Notes under the pieces: generated by a model
What the model saw: the letters and a program-made list of their open reading frames with translations, nothing else
Database searches by the model: none
What the model was told of the DNA's origin: nothing
Position numbers and translations under genes: made by a program
In this document: piece by piece, positions 10,121-18,471 of the stretch
Layout: each line of letters begins with the position of its first letter
How positions within the stretch are numbered: the stretch's first letter is position 1
Assembly: GCF_005221385.1 (NCBI RefSeq)
Contig: NZ_CP039904.1
Span: forward strand, 1,042,501-1,106,500
DNA: 64,000 nucleotides
From: Agrobacterium tumefaciens
Lineage (GTDB): Bacteria > Pseudomonadota > Alphaproteobacteria > Rhizobiales > Rhizobiaceae
Reading direction: 5' to 3'

Positions 10121-10659
10121 CGCTGCATGCACTCTCTGAGCTTGAGAAGACTGCGTCGCAGCCAGGTTCTGATCGTGTTAAGCGGCACGCGCAATTCTTC
10201 GGCGAGTTCGAGATAGCTTAAGCCCTCGACATAGGCCCGGCGCACCGCCTGTGCGTGTACGGTCTCAAGCTCGCGCATGCAGTCTTCGATCCTGCGGCCT
10301 TCATCGGCGAGAACGATCTGCTGCTCAGGATCGCGGGCGCTCTCGTCGGCAAGATCGTAGGCTTCCTCAATGTCGTCGGTTATGGGCTTGCGTGCGCGGA
10401 TCGTGTCTATTGCATGGTTGCGGGCAATGGCGGCAAGCCATGTGGCGGGTTTGCCGGCGCTGGCGGCAAATGTTCGAGCCCGCTGCCATACCTTGATATA
10501 GATTTCCTGCAGCGCCTCCTCGGCTTCCGTTCTGTCACGCAGGATTTTCAGGCAGATCGCGAAAAGCTTCGGACTGGTTGCCTGATAAAGCGAGACGAAT
10601 GCTGAACGATCACCCATGCCGACGCGGTTGATAAGGCCTGCGATCTCTGTGCCCTGCAT
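10117..10659 (-). CDS. ECF-type sigma-70 factor (second pair)
   Basis: 180 residues from the ATG at 10659, chosen because AAGGAAGG stands seven bases upstream and because residues before it make no family sense, although the frame stays open to 11013. Region 2 spans about residues 20-90 (SPKLFAICLKILRDRTEAEEALQEIYIKVW, split here for length, then PATWLAAIARNHAIDTIR). Region 4 is at about 125-175 with LSYLELAEELRVPLNTIRTW. It heads toward its anti-sigma gene and lies downstream of the DUF2177/DUF2147/cfa genes on the same strand, which are its probable targets. Confidence 0.9.
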   Translation of the reverse strand: MQGTEIAGLINRVGMGDRSAFVSLYQATSPKLFAICLKILRDRTEAEEALQEIYIKVWQRARTFAASAGKPATWLAAIARNHAIDTIRARKPITDDIEEAYDLADESARDPEQQIVLADEGRRIEDCMRELETVHAQAVRRAYVEGLSYLELAEELRVPLNTIRTWLRRSLLKLRECMQR

Positions 10660-10799
10660 TCGAACCTTCCTTGCTGCGCCTCCTTTATAGGGTCGTCTTT
10701 CGCAGGAAGACAAGAGATGCATGCTCATGCTGCGAACCTGGCAACGACTGGGCCGCAGGGTTATCGGACTTAAGCGGCCGGTAAGAGGGGATGTCGTCA

Positions 10800-11228
10800 T
10801 CATAGGCCCGTCGGATTTTCCAGCGGGCCGATAAGCCGCACCGTGATGAGATAGCCGATTGTAGCCGCTGCCGCAGAGACGAAGGTTCCCCATAGGAGAT
10901 CGGCGACGGTCAGGGTCGTGGACCAGCTTTTCAACGTCGCCTGATTGGTCAGGTCGTAAGTGGCATAGGCCATGAAGCCGACCACTGCGCCATAAAGCAG
11001 CGCGGTCGTCCATTCCCCCGTCTGAAAGGCCGGGCGAACCGCAAGAAAGGTCAGGCCGGCGGCATAGATGAGGTAAAAGATGACCGCCGGAGCAAGCCGG
11101 AAGTTTTCTGCCAGAAGATCGCCGATGGCCGGGCGGTAAAGACGCGACGCCATCGTGCTCAACCAGATGAAATCAATCACCAGAAAGGCGACGAGGGTAA
11201 AAAGGTAGGCTGCGAAATAGGTTTTCAT
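10800..11228 (-). CDS. DUF2177 membrane protein
   Basis: 142 residues with four hydrophobic helices. The DUF2177 signatures are DFIWLSTMASRLYRPAIG near residue 19 and VVGFMAYATYDLTNQATL near 84. The function of the family is unknown; it is repeatedly found beside cyclopropane-fatty-acid synthase, DUF1365 and FAD-oxidase genes. It lies 69 bases after DUF2147 and 140 bases before the sigma gene in the same direction. Confidence 0.85.
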   Translation of the reverse strand: MKTYFAAYLFTLVAFLVIDFIWLSTMASRLYRPAIGDLLAENFRLAPAVIFYLIYAAGLTFLAVRPAFQTGEWTTALLYGAVVGFMAYATYDLTNQATLKSWSTTLTVADLLWGTFVSAAAATIGYLITVRLIGPLENPTGL

Positions 11229-11297
11229 TGGTGTTTTCCTTTGCAGGGCATCGATAAGGAAGCGACGATGGGGGGTCGAAGCAACGTGAAGATGTGG

Positions 11298-11675
11298 CTA
11301 GTCGATCCTTGTCCAGTTTATGCCCTTGCACAGCAGGCCGGCGACGATACAGCCTTTCGTGGTCATGCCGTTGCCGTTTATTGTCACTGTTATCCTGTAG
11401 GATTTATCCCGCTGGGGGTCGAAAGCGGTGCCGGAATAACTGCCTGCCTCTGTCTGCTTTATGTCCATGATCAGCCGGTCCCCGGCCTTTTCCTTCGGGG
11501 TGCCCGGCTTGATCCAGGTGTTTGTGGCACAGATATTTTCACCGCAGGGCGCGATCAGTACTTTCGCCTGGCCGTCTCCGCGCGCCCAGTTGCCGTCGAT
11601 ATCGGCCGCCGTCGCGCTGGACGCGACCAGCAGTGGCCATAGGACGGAAGCAACCGTCAACCCGTTGATCATCAT
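11298..11675 (-). CDS. DUF2147 exported protein
   Basis: 125 residues with a signal peptide (residues 1-23, ending ATAAD) and a small beta-rich domain: GNWARGDGQAKVLIAPCGENICATNTWIKPG begins the DUF2147 pattern, with later GTAFDPQRDKSYR and a Cys pair near the end (GCIVAGLLCKG). The four cysteines may form disulphides in the periplasm. Function is unknown. The start with GGAGAGAG five bases upstream is good. It lies 27 bases after the cfa gene, so it is co-transcribed with it. Confidence 0.82.
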   Translation of the reverse strand: MMINGLTVASVLWPLLVASSATAADIDGNWARGDGQAKVLIAPCGENICATNTWIKPGTPKEKAGDRLIMDIKQTEAGSYSGTAFDPQRDKSYRITVTINGNGMTTKGCIVAGLLCKGINWTRID

Positions 11676-11702
11676 TGTCTCTCTCCGCAGTTTGGTCCCG
11701 CC

Positions 11703-12935
11703 TTATCTGTGTTCGATCGTGTAGAAGCCGACGTTTATGCTCCCCTCGGCAAAGCCTGCCTCGCAATAGCAAAGGTAATAATCCCAAAGCCGCCGAAAGC
11801 GGTCATCGAAGCCGAGCAGGGAAATCGTCTGCCACCGCGCATGAAAACGCTGGCGCCATTCGGCGAGCGTGAGCGCGTAGGACTGGCCGAAAAGTTCCTT
11901 GTCGGTGAGCTTCAGGCCGGTTTTGCCGACCGCCTTTTCGAGCGCGGCATCTGAGGGCAGAAAGCCGCCGGGAAAGACGTATTTCTGGATGAAATCCGCC
12001 TTACGCCGATATGTATCGAAGCGGCTTTCTTCAATCGAAATGATCTGCAGCACCACGCTGCCGCCCGGTTTCAGGCATCTTTTCAGCGTTTCGAAATAGC
12101 TCGGCCAATAGGCCTCGCCGACTGCTTCGAACATTTCGACGGAGACAATCCTGTCGAATTGGCCGTTCAGGTCGCGGTAATCCTGCAGCCTCAGATCGAT
12201 GCGGTCTGTACTGTCCGCTTTTTCCGCTGCATTTTTTGCCCATTTTAACTGGGAGGGGGAGAGAGTGATGCCGGTGACGTTGGCTTTGGCCTGCGTGGCA
12301 AGGTGAATGGCGAGTGCGCCCCAGCCGCAGCCGATCTCCAATATGTTTTCACCGCCGCTCAATCGCAGTTTATCGACGATACGGTCCAGTTTTTTCAGTT
12401 GGGCGGCCTCGAGCGTAGACGCCGTGTCATCGAAAATCGCCGACGAATACAGCATCGAGGGATCAAGCCACTGCCGGTAAAACTCGTTGCCGAGATCATA
12501 ATGCGCTTCGATATTGCGACGGCTGCCGCGTCTGGTATTGGCATTCAACCCGTGCGCAGTGCGGTTGAGAAGGCGCATCGGCAGGCTGCCACGCATTGAC
12601 CTTGCGAACGCCTCGCGATTTTGGGCCGCAAAGCGGATCAGCGCCGTCAGATCTGGTGTGGTCCAGTCGCCTTCGATGAAACCCTCGGCAAAGCCGATGT
12701 CGCCGTTCAGCAGCATCCGCCGGATCGCGCGCCAGCTATGCAGGACAAGGATTGCCTCGCTGCCATTCGTTGCGCCGGATTTTTCAATGAAGCCGCCGCC
12801 GGGAAGAGTGATGTGTAATCTTCCCCTGTCGATATTGCTCAACAGCCGGTTGATGAGCCACATGCCTGGGCTGATGCGGTCGTTCAGGCGCGTATTCTTC
12901 GCCGATAATTCCGTGAGATTGTCAAACGGGGTCAT
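11703..12935 (-). CDS. cfa: Cyclopropane-fatty-acyl-phospholipid synthase
   Basis: 410 residues, the normal length. The N-terminal lipid-binding domain (about 1-125) precedes the conserved HYDLGNEFYRQWLDPSMLYS and the SAM-binding ILEIGCGWGALAIHLA near residue 200. Downstream are VSVEMFEAVGEAYW and FIQKYVFPGGFLPS, and the active-site-type YYLCYCEAGFAEG near the end. It transfers a methylene from S-adenosylmethionine to a cis double bond of membrane phospholipid acyl chains. It overlaps DUF1365 by 14 bases and shares an operon with an FAD amine-oxidase-like protein, which suggests a modified product rather than plain stress cyclopropanation. Confidence 0.93.
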   Translation of the reverse strand: MTPFDNLTELSAKNTRLNDRISPGMWLINRLLSNIDRGRLHITLPGGGFIEKSGATNGSEAILVLHSWRAIRRMLLNGDIGFAEGFIEGDWTTPDLTALIRFAAQNREAFARSMRGSLPMRLLNRTAHGLNANTRRGSRRNIEAHYDLGNEFYRQWLDPSMLYSSAIFDDTASTLEAAQLKKLDRIVDKLRLSGGENILEIGCGWGALAIHLATQAKANVTGITLSPSQLKWAKNAAEKADSTDRIDLRLQDYRDLNGQFDRIVSVEMFEAVGEAYWPSYFETLKRCLKPGGSVVLQIISIEESRFDTYRRKADFIQKYVFPGGFLPSDAALEKAVGKTGLKLTDKELFGQSYALTLAEWRQRFHARWQTISLLGFDDRFRRLWDYYLCYCEAGFAEGSINVGFYTIEHR

Positions 12936-13740
12936 GAATTTTGGCCTCGATTTGCGACGATGAAGGATGACGGAAGGAGACTGGACTGGCAGGCGGCAGC
13001 GGCCGTTTTCTGAGCTGCACGCCTTTCAGCCAAATTTTCAGGGCCTCCCAATGAATGCCCAGAACGACCTTGAGCGTCAGGAGGGGAATGGCGAACAAAG
13101 CTTTCAGAAGCGCACCGTCCGTCAATTCGACACGCCGGGCCAGATGCCGGGCGGTCAAGACCAGGCCGTCATTGTCGAAAGTATCGATAACGATTTTCAG
13201 CCTGTCGCCGGGCGGGGCGACGCGGAAAACATAGTGGAGATCCATGTCCATGAATGGAGAGACATAAAAGGCCTTGTCGCATCGCTGGACGATCTCGGTC
13301 GATTTTCCGGCTTCCACCGGGATCAGGTATGAGTGTCTCTCGCCAAACGTGTTGTCCACCTCCCAGAGGATAGCTTTGAGCGACAAGTCGCGCCCGTAGC
13401 AGAAGAAGACACTGAGTGGGTTGAAGGCCCAGCCGAGCACGCGCGGCATGGTGAGCAGACGTATCGGCCCTCCGTCCACTGCCATGCCTGCCGCGGTCAT
13501 GGCTGCCTCGATCTGCTGGCGCAGCCCGATGGCGCTGCGGTTGCCGCGGTCCCTGGTGTGAAACGAGAACAGGTTGAACCGGTCTACGGAGAAAAATCGC
13601 AATTTCCGGTCGAGCACGTTCAACTCGTCAAGGTCGAGGAGCAGCGAATAAATCCGGTAGGCGAGCTTATGGGTTTTCGGCTTGAAGCGCGCATGCGTTA
13701 CATGGCCGGGAAAAAGCGCCGAGGTGAGGGGAGACGTCAT
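12922..13740 (-). CDS. DUF1365 family protein
   Basis: 272 residues. Family motifs include the N-terminal TSALFPGHVTHARFKPKTH, LLDLDELNVLD, RVLGWAFNPLSVFFCYG near residue 105 and SPFMDMDLHYVFRV near 165. DUF1365 is almost always found between an FAD/NAD-binding amine-oxidase-like gene and a cyclopropane synthase, exactly as here, with overlaps of 4 and 14 bases to its neighbours. A role in lipid modification at the membrane is inferred from that linkage; no catalytic residue can be named. Confidence 0.88.
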   Translation of the reverse strand: MTSPLTSALFPGHVTHARFKPKTHKLAYRIYSLLLDLDELNVLDRKLRFFSVDRFNLFSFHTRDRGNRSAIGLRQQIEAAMTAAGMAVDGGPIRLLTMPRVLGWAFNPLSVFFCYGRDLSLKAILWEVDNTFGERHSYLIPVEAGKSTEIVQRCDKAFYVSPFMDMDLHYVFRVAPPGDRLKIVIDTFDNDGLVLTARHLARRVELTDGALLKALFAIPLLTLKVVLGIHWEALKIWLKGVQLRKRPLPPASPVSFRHPSSSQIEAKIHDPV

Positions 13741-15107
13741 GCCATCGCCTCCATGATTTCCGTGTCTGTCGCAATCGTCGCCAAATCGAGGCGGATAATC
13801 CGGCCGTTGTCGTCAGCAACCTTCCACGGACGGGATACGCCGCCAAGATCTTCGGCGACGGCAAGGCCGGCCTGAAGACCATCTTCATGAAAACCGGATC
13901 CGAAATAAGCGCCGCAGAACCAGGTGTTTCGCAGACCCTGCAAGGCCCATAGCTCCTGACGCATCTGTTCGGTGCCAGCGTCAAAAACCGGATGGTGATA
14001 GGTTTCCTCCGCGATGATTTTTCCTTGATCCGGTTCCCGCGCCGGGTTCAGCGTTACGAAAATGTCCGGGATTTCGCCCAGCGGCTGAAGCCTGTTCATC
14101 CAGTAGGTAATGCTCGGCAGGCTTGTTTTAATGCGCGTGTCGGCCACATAGTTCCAGCTTGACCAGGCAGCGCGGCGGCGCGGCATGAAACGGCTGTCGG
14201 TGTGAAGCACGGCGCGGTTTTGGGTGTAGGAAAAAGCGCCAAGAATGCGCCGTTCGGCGCGTGTTGCATCCGCGAGCATGTCGAGCGCCTGATCCGCATG
14301 GGTTGCTATTACCACGTCATCGAAGCGCATGGCTTTGCCGTCCGCAGTGGTGATTTCGACGCCGCCCGGCAGGCGGTGGATGCGCTTCACCGGCGTCGAG
14401 AGGAGAATTCGGTCCGCAAACGGTGCCGTGATGCGTTTCACATATTCGCGCGAGCCACCGACGACTGTGCGCCAGACCGGCCGATTGCGCAGCAACAGCA
14501 GGCCGTGATTGCGGCAGAATTTGATGAAATGCGCCGCCGGATAACGGCCGACCTCCATGGCCGGCGTGGACCAGATGGCCGCAGCCATGGGGTAAAGATG
14601 ATCGTCGCGGAACGCTGAACCATACCTGTTGCGGGAGAGATATTCGTCGAGAGACAGATCGCCCATCAAATGCAGGTCGCGTGGGGCGTTGCGGTAAAAG
14701 CGCAAAAGGTCCGCAAGCATCGCCCAGAAACGTGGCCTCAGGATGTTGGACTTCTGGGCCAGCAGGCCAGGGCCGGTTCCGCCGGAATATTCGAAGCCGC
14801 CATCATCCAGAGAAACGGCGAAAGACATGTTCGAAGCCGCGGTCGCCACGCCCAGTTGCTGGAAAAGCGCGGTGAGATTGGGATAGGTCTGCTCGTTATA
14901 GACAATGAATCCGGTATCGACATGGACTTGTCCATGGTCCGTGCTGAACGTCACCGTATTGGTGTGGCCGCCGATGCGGTCAGCCGCTTCGAAAACAGTT
15001 ACATCGTGCCGTTGCGACAAAAGCCAGGCCGCCGACAAACCGGAAATTCCCGTTCCGACGACGGCGATGCGGCGGCTTTGTTGTTTTTTCGCTTCCGTGT
15101 CGACCAT
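13737..15107 (-). CDS. FAD-dependent amine-oxidase/desaturase-like protein
   Basis: 456 residues starting with a dinucleotide-binding fold: IAVVGTGISGLSAAWLLSQ then VFEAADRIGGHTNTV. The remainder resembles flavin amine oxidases and carotenoid-type desaturases (VVIATHADQALDML near residue 270, ending TWFCGAYFGSGFHEDGLQAG). It is first gene of the minus-strand run FAD protein-DUF1365-cfa-DUF2147-DUF2177. Homologues act in making unusual methylated or furan-containing fatty acids in Rhodobacter-type bacteria; the same role here is an inference. It is divergent from DUF1295 across a 174-base gap. Confidence 0.85.
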   Translation of the reverse strand: MVDTEAKKQQSRRIAVVGTGISGLSAAWLLSQRHDVTVFEAADRIGGHTNTVTFSTDHGQVHVDTGFIVYNEQTYPNLTALFQQLGVATAASNMSFAVSLDDGGFEYSGGTGPGLLAQKSNILRPRFWAMLADLLRFYRNAPRDLHLMGDLSLDEYLSRNRYGSAFRDDHLYPMAAAIWSTPAMEVGRYPAAHFIKFCRNHGLLLLRNRPVWRTVVGGSREYVKRITAPFADRILLSTPVKRIHRLPGGVEITTADGKAMRFDDVVIATHADQALDMLADATRAERRILGAFSYTQNRAVLHTDSRFMPRRRAAWSSWNYVADTRIKTSLPSITYWMNRLQPLGEIPDIFVTLNPAREPDQGKIIAEETYHHPVFDAGTEQMRQELWALQGLRNTWFCGAYFGSGFHEDGLQAGLAVAEDLGGVSRPWKVADDNGRIIRLDLATIATDTEIMEAMA

Positions 15108-15281
15108 TTTTCCTCGCTATAGCACTGCCAATCCAGTCTTGGGGACTGCGACATGTACGAGGAGGCCGCCCGATCAGTTTCACCGGCGCATCGATTTTTT
15201 GAAATTTTGTCCGGCGCCTGAAACTACTTTGCCGGTCCGCTCGTATTTGCCATCACGAAACCCGACCTCAAACCATTCAAA

Positions 15282-16088
15282 ATGGCGAGCGAATTAGTGA
15301 TGTTTTCTGTAGTCCTGACGCTTGCCATTCTCATGTCGCTTCTGATGGCGGGCGCTTGGGCGTTGCAGAGAGCAACCGGTTCAAGCGGCTGGATCGACAC
15401 GGTCTGGGCTGGGAGTGTCGGGCTTGGCGGAATTTTCGCTGTTGTTTTCGCCGGCGGAGACGGCTGGCGGCGCGGTGCTACACTTTTCCTGGTCGTTGTC
15501 TGGTCCCTGCGGCTTGCCGGCCACATCGGCATGCGCACGAAAAGAGGCGGGGAAGATCCCCGCTATGCAAAGCTTATGAAGCAATGGGGGAGCGCTGCCG
15601 CCCTGCGGCTGTTCATCTTCCTGCAGATACAGGCAATCGCTGCTTTCGTGCTTGTTCTTGCGGTCTATCTTGCGGCAAGCAACACCCATGTGTTTCCGCG
15701 TGTGGTTGACGTTATCGCCATGGTGGTTGCCCTTGGCGCGCTGGCAGGTGAAGCGCTCTCCGACGCCCAGCTCTGGAAATTCAGCAAGACCGCAGCGGCA
15801 AAAAACAGTGTCTGCGAAACCGGGCTGTGGCGTTATTCCCGCCATCCCAACTATTTTTTCGAATGGCTTTTCTGGTGCGGTTTTCCGCTGCTGGCCATTC
15901 AGGGGCAGGCCATGTCATGGGTATCGCTCGTCGCACCGGCGATGATGTACTGGCTGCTTGTCCATGTCTCAGGCATTCCGCCGCTTGAAGACCATATGCT
16001 GCAATCGCGCGGGGAAAAATTCCGCGCCCTTCAACAACGCGTCAACGCCTTTTTTCCGGGGCCACGCAAGAACGAGGACAAGCCATGA
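15282..16088 (+). CDS. DUF1295 membrane protein (steroid-reductase-like fold)
   Basis: 268 residues with about six membrane helices. The C-terminal half carries the isoprenylcysteine methyltransferase/5-alpha-reductase-like motif SVCETGLWRYSRHPNYFFEW near residue 185, followed by GIPPLEDHMLQSRGEKFR. No strong ribosome site precedes the ATG at 15282; an ATG at 15300 is an alternative. The fold reduces or methylates lipid substrates in relatives. It overlaps the following methyltransferase by 4 bases and is divergent from the FAD protein, so it very likely belongs to the same lipid pathway. Confidence 0.85.
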   Translation: MASELVMFSVVLTLAILMSLLMAGAWALQRATGSSGWIDTVWAGSVGLGGIFAVVFAGGDGWRRGATLFLVVVWSLRLAGHIGMRTKRGGEDPRYAKLMKQWGSAAALRLFIFLQIQAIAAFVLVLAVYLAASNTHVFPRVVDVIAMVVALGALAGEALSDAQLWKFSKTAAAKNSVCETGLWRYSRHPNYFFEWLFWCGFPLLAIQGQAMSWVSLVAPAMMYWLLVHVSGIPPLEDHMLQSRGEKFRALQQRVNAFFPGPRKNEDKP

Positions 16089-17110
16089 ACATGCTCGCAC
16101 TCGCGATCAACGCCGCCGAGCGCGCGCCGCTCAGCGACAGCGTGACGCTCGCCGGAATAGATATGCTCTGCGCACGGACGAAGCGGCGGCTTGCCGCCAT
16201 TACAGCGGATGCGGAAGAGGCTTTCGCGGCGGATATGATGAAGTTTCCCGTCGCCAGCCATACCGACGATGCAAACAAACAGCATTATGAAGTGCCAGCG
16301 GCATTTTTTGCGCTCGTTCTGGGAGAGCAGCGCAAATATTCCTGCTGTTATTATGACGATGCCACGACGACGCTGGATGAAGCTGAAAATATTGCTTTGG
16401 CCAAGACCTCGGCCCATGCCGGCCTTGAGGACGGCATGGATATTCTGGAACTCGGCTGCGGATGGGGTTCGTTATCCCTCCATATGGCCGGCCGTTTCCC
16501 AAATGCGCGCATCACGTCAGTCTCGAACTCCGTGTCGCAGCGCGAATATATAATCGCTCGTGCCCGAGAACGGGGTTTTTCAAACCTTTCTGTAGTGACG
16601 GCCGATATGAATGATTTCACGACGGGCGATCGATTCGACCGTGTCGTATCGGTGGAAATGTTCGAGCATATGTCGAATTGGCGCGTGTTGTTCGAGCGTG
16701 TTCACTCGTGGCTGAAGCCGGACGGCAGGTTTTTCATGCATGTGTTTAACCACCGCGACCGATCCTATCGTTTCGACCACAACAATCCTGCCGACTGGAT
16801 CGCCCGCCACTTCTTCACCGGCGGCATCATGCCGGCCTTCGACCTTCCCCATCGCTTCAGTCAGCTTTTCGCCGTCGAGCGGGAGTGGCGCTGGTCAGGG
16901 TCGCACTATCGCCGGACAGCGCTCGATTGGCTCGAAAATTTCGACAAAAAAATTGACCGTATCCGACCCATTCTGCAGCAAACCTATGGTGCCGACGCCC
17001 GGCTGTGGGAAAGGCGTTGGCGATTGTTCTTCCTGGCGACCGCGGGGCTTTTCGGGCATGAGGGCGGTGACGTGTGGGGTGTGGGGCACTACTTTTTTAA
17101 GAGGGTTTAG
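16085..17110 (+). CDS. Cyclopropane-synthase-like SAM methyltransferase
   Basis: 341 residues. It has the class I SAM motif ILELGCGWGSLSLHMA near residue 120, preceded by HYEVPAAFFALVLGEQ and followed by VVSVEMFEHMSNWRVLFERV. Compared with the Cfa at 11703, it lacks the lipid-binding N-terminal domain, and the conserved HYDLGN motif is replaced by HYEVPA. This marks it as the shorter methyltransferase sub-family found with DUF1295. It probably C-methylates an acyl chain. The two SAM enzymes in one cluster imply two successive one-carbon additions or two substrates. Confidence 0.87.
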   Translation: MNMLALAINAAERAPLSDSVTLAGIDMLCARTKRRLAAITADAEEAFAADMMKFPVASHTDDANKQHYEVPAAFFALVLGEQRKYSCCYYDDATTTLDEAENIALAKTSAHAGLEDGMDILELGCGWGSLSLHMAGRFPNARITSVSNSVSQREYIIARARERGFSNLSVVTADMNDFTTGDRFDRVVSVEMFEHMSNWRVLFERVHSWLKPDGRFFMHVFNHRDRSYRFDHNNPADWIARHFFTGGIMPAFDLPHRFSQLFAVEREWRWSGSHYRRTALDWLENFDKKIDRIRPILQQTYGADARLWERRWRLFFLATAGLFGHEGGDVWGVGHYFFKRV

Positions 17111-17440
17111 TGTTGGCGCCACACAATCGGCGTAGGTACCTTCTAAAAACCGCGCTCGAAACGTTTGCCAAAACGAATGTTTGCATCCCCGCAATAATGA
17201 ATAGGCTGGCCGCATCTTTCGTCAGCCGCGCCTGCGACGCGAAGCCTATGGTGATATACTGGCCTATATTAAGGAGCGTCAGGACCAGAAGGCCAAGCCG
17301 ACGATAAAGAGCAACAGCGACAAGAATGGCTACGTCAAGCATGCCCTACGCCGGGCCGGCTGAAGGACATCATGAGCGATCCAACGGTGATTGCAGAACG
17401 AAAGAAGGCGCTGTTGTCACTCGATACTGCCGAATAGCGC
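17111..17440 (+). pseudogene. Relic stretch with fragments of a possible recombinase-like gene
   Basis: No intact gene is visible. Around 17229-17363 one plus frame reads LRREAYGDILAYIKERQDQ and continues lysine-rich to a stop, and about 17365-17437 another reads LKDIMSDPTVIAERKKALL then SLDTAE before a stop. The second piece resembles the coiled-coil end of large serine recombinases, but I cannot confirm this. The pieces are in different frames with stops between, so whatever gene this was is dead. Confidence 0.3.
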
Positions 17441-17522
17441 ATCGATAAATTGTCTCAAAGCGGAAACCGAAGGGGTGTATCTACCACCCGCCCCGATCTG
17501 ACAAGTCTCCGTGCATTCAGGG

Positions 17523-17535
17523 CCCCGCAACCAAA
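17523..17535 (+). repeat. 13-base copy of the tRNA-fMet 3' end
   Basis: CCCCGCAACCAAA at 17523-17535 is identical to 3257-3269, the last part of the tRNA-fMet gene and the bases just after it, in the same orientation. Such a copy is what an integrated element leaves as its distal attachment site. The match is short and the flanks do not agree, so chance is possible. The remaining bases from 17441 to 17706 contain no recognisable gene. Confidence 0.3.
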
Positions 17536-17706
17536 GTCCCTCAAATACCACAAAAAAACCCCGCCGCGGACCATTTTACGTTGGTGTCCCTCAATCCTCC
17601 GGACTTGGACCATTAGATTCACCGCATCTCGCCTTGCGTGGGGTGTCACCATTTTTGGATCAGCTCAGACGTGGCTTCCGCCACTTGGCGAGTAGATTTT
17701 TCATTC

Positions 17707-18225
17707 TCACGTTTCAGATAAATCAGGATCGCATGGGTCGACGCTCATCACTGATCGTGCCGGCTTAAGCTTTCGGGTGCGAGCCAAAGCATCCGCGAGA
17801 TCATTTCCCGCTATACCGGAGTGTCCCTTGCACCACTCTATCTCCACGTTCGGATTACGAAGGAGCAAGCTATCCAAACTCCGCCACAGGGCTTCATCCG
17901 GTATCTGCCGTTTTCGAACTCGCGAATTGGGGTTGATACGTTTCCAACCATTGGTCCGCCAGATTTTGCGATGGCGGTGGCAACCTTCGACAACATGAAC
18001 GGAGTCCGTCCAAAGGACGGTTGTCCGGCCAGGAGCGTGAGCATCCAGCCATAAAAGTGCTTTCGTGACTGCCATGACTTCAAAGGAATTATTTGTAAGT
18101 CCGATTTCCATCCCACGCGCAGCATGGAGTTGCTGCCCCGTCTCGAAGACGACAAATGCCCAGCTTCCCGATATTCCAACGGGATCGTACGAACCATCCG
18201 TGTAGATTGTGAGTGGAGCAGTCAT
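17707..18225 (-). CDS. RNase H family protein
   Basis: 172 residues forming a complete RNase HI-type fold. The acidic residues are in place: Asp10 in YTDGSYD, Glu49 in NNSFEVMAV, Asp74 in LWTDSVHVV and Asp145 in GNDLADALA, with the flexible-loop His135 in CKGHSGIAG. It should cut the RNA strand of RNA:DNA hybrids. It differs from housekeeping RnhA in the loop and stands alone among relics, so it may be part of former mobile DNA. The 246 bases between it and the MFS gene show no gene. Confidence 0.8.
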   Translation of the reverse strand: MTAPLTIYTDGSYDPVGISGSWAFVVFETGQQLHAARGMEIGLTNNSFEVMAVTKALLWLDAHAPGRTTVLWTDSVHVVEGCHRHRKIWRTNGWKRINPNSRVRKRQIPDEALWRSLDSLLLRNPNVEIEWCKGHSGIAGNDLADALARTRKLKPARSVMSVDPCDPDLSET

Positions 18226-18471
18226 CGAGCTCGTTTTCCCGTGTCAAAACCGCCTGGAAAAATAACAGTGCCTTCGAGTCATTTCTGTAGATGGCGTTTA
18301 CCACGTCCTCGTCGAATCAAAATCTCCTGTTCTTTGTATCGGGACAGAAAATTCTGGCTTTCGCAGAGTAGGTCGTACCAGATCGGGAGGTCTCGAGCGC
18401 GGTAACCTTCACTCTACAGTTCCTAGCCTAACTCTTGCACCTATGAATGGCGGAAAAAGGCAATTCCAGCC

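Noticed and set aside
10660..11013. 118-codon N-terminal extension of the second sigma factor
   Set aside because: It overlaps the DUF2177 gene in another frame and has no family similarity; the start at 10659 has a good ribosome site.
17500..17540. Possible second tRNA gene ending GCAACCA
   Set aside because: No cloverleaf can be formed upstream; only the last 13 bases resemble the initiator tRNA.
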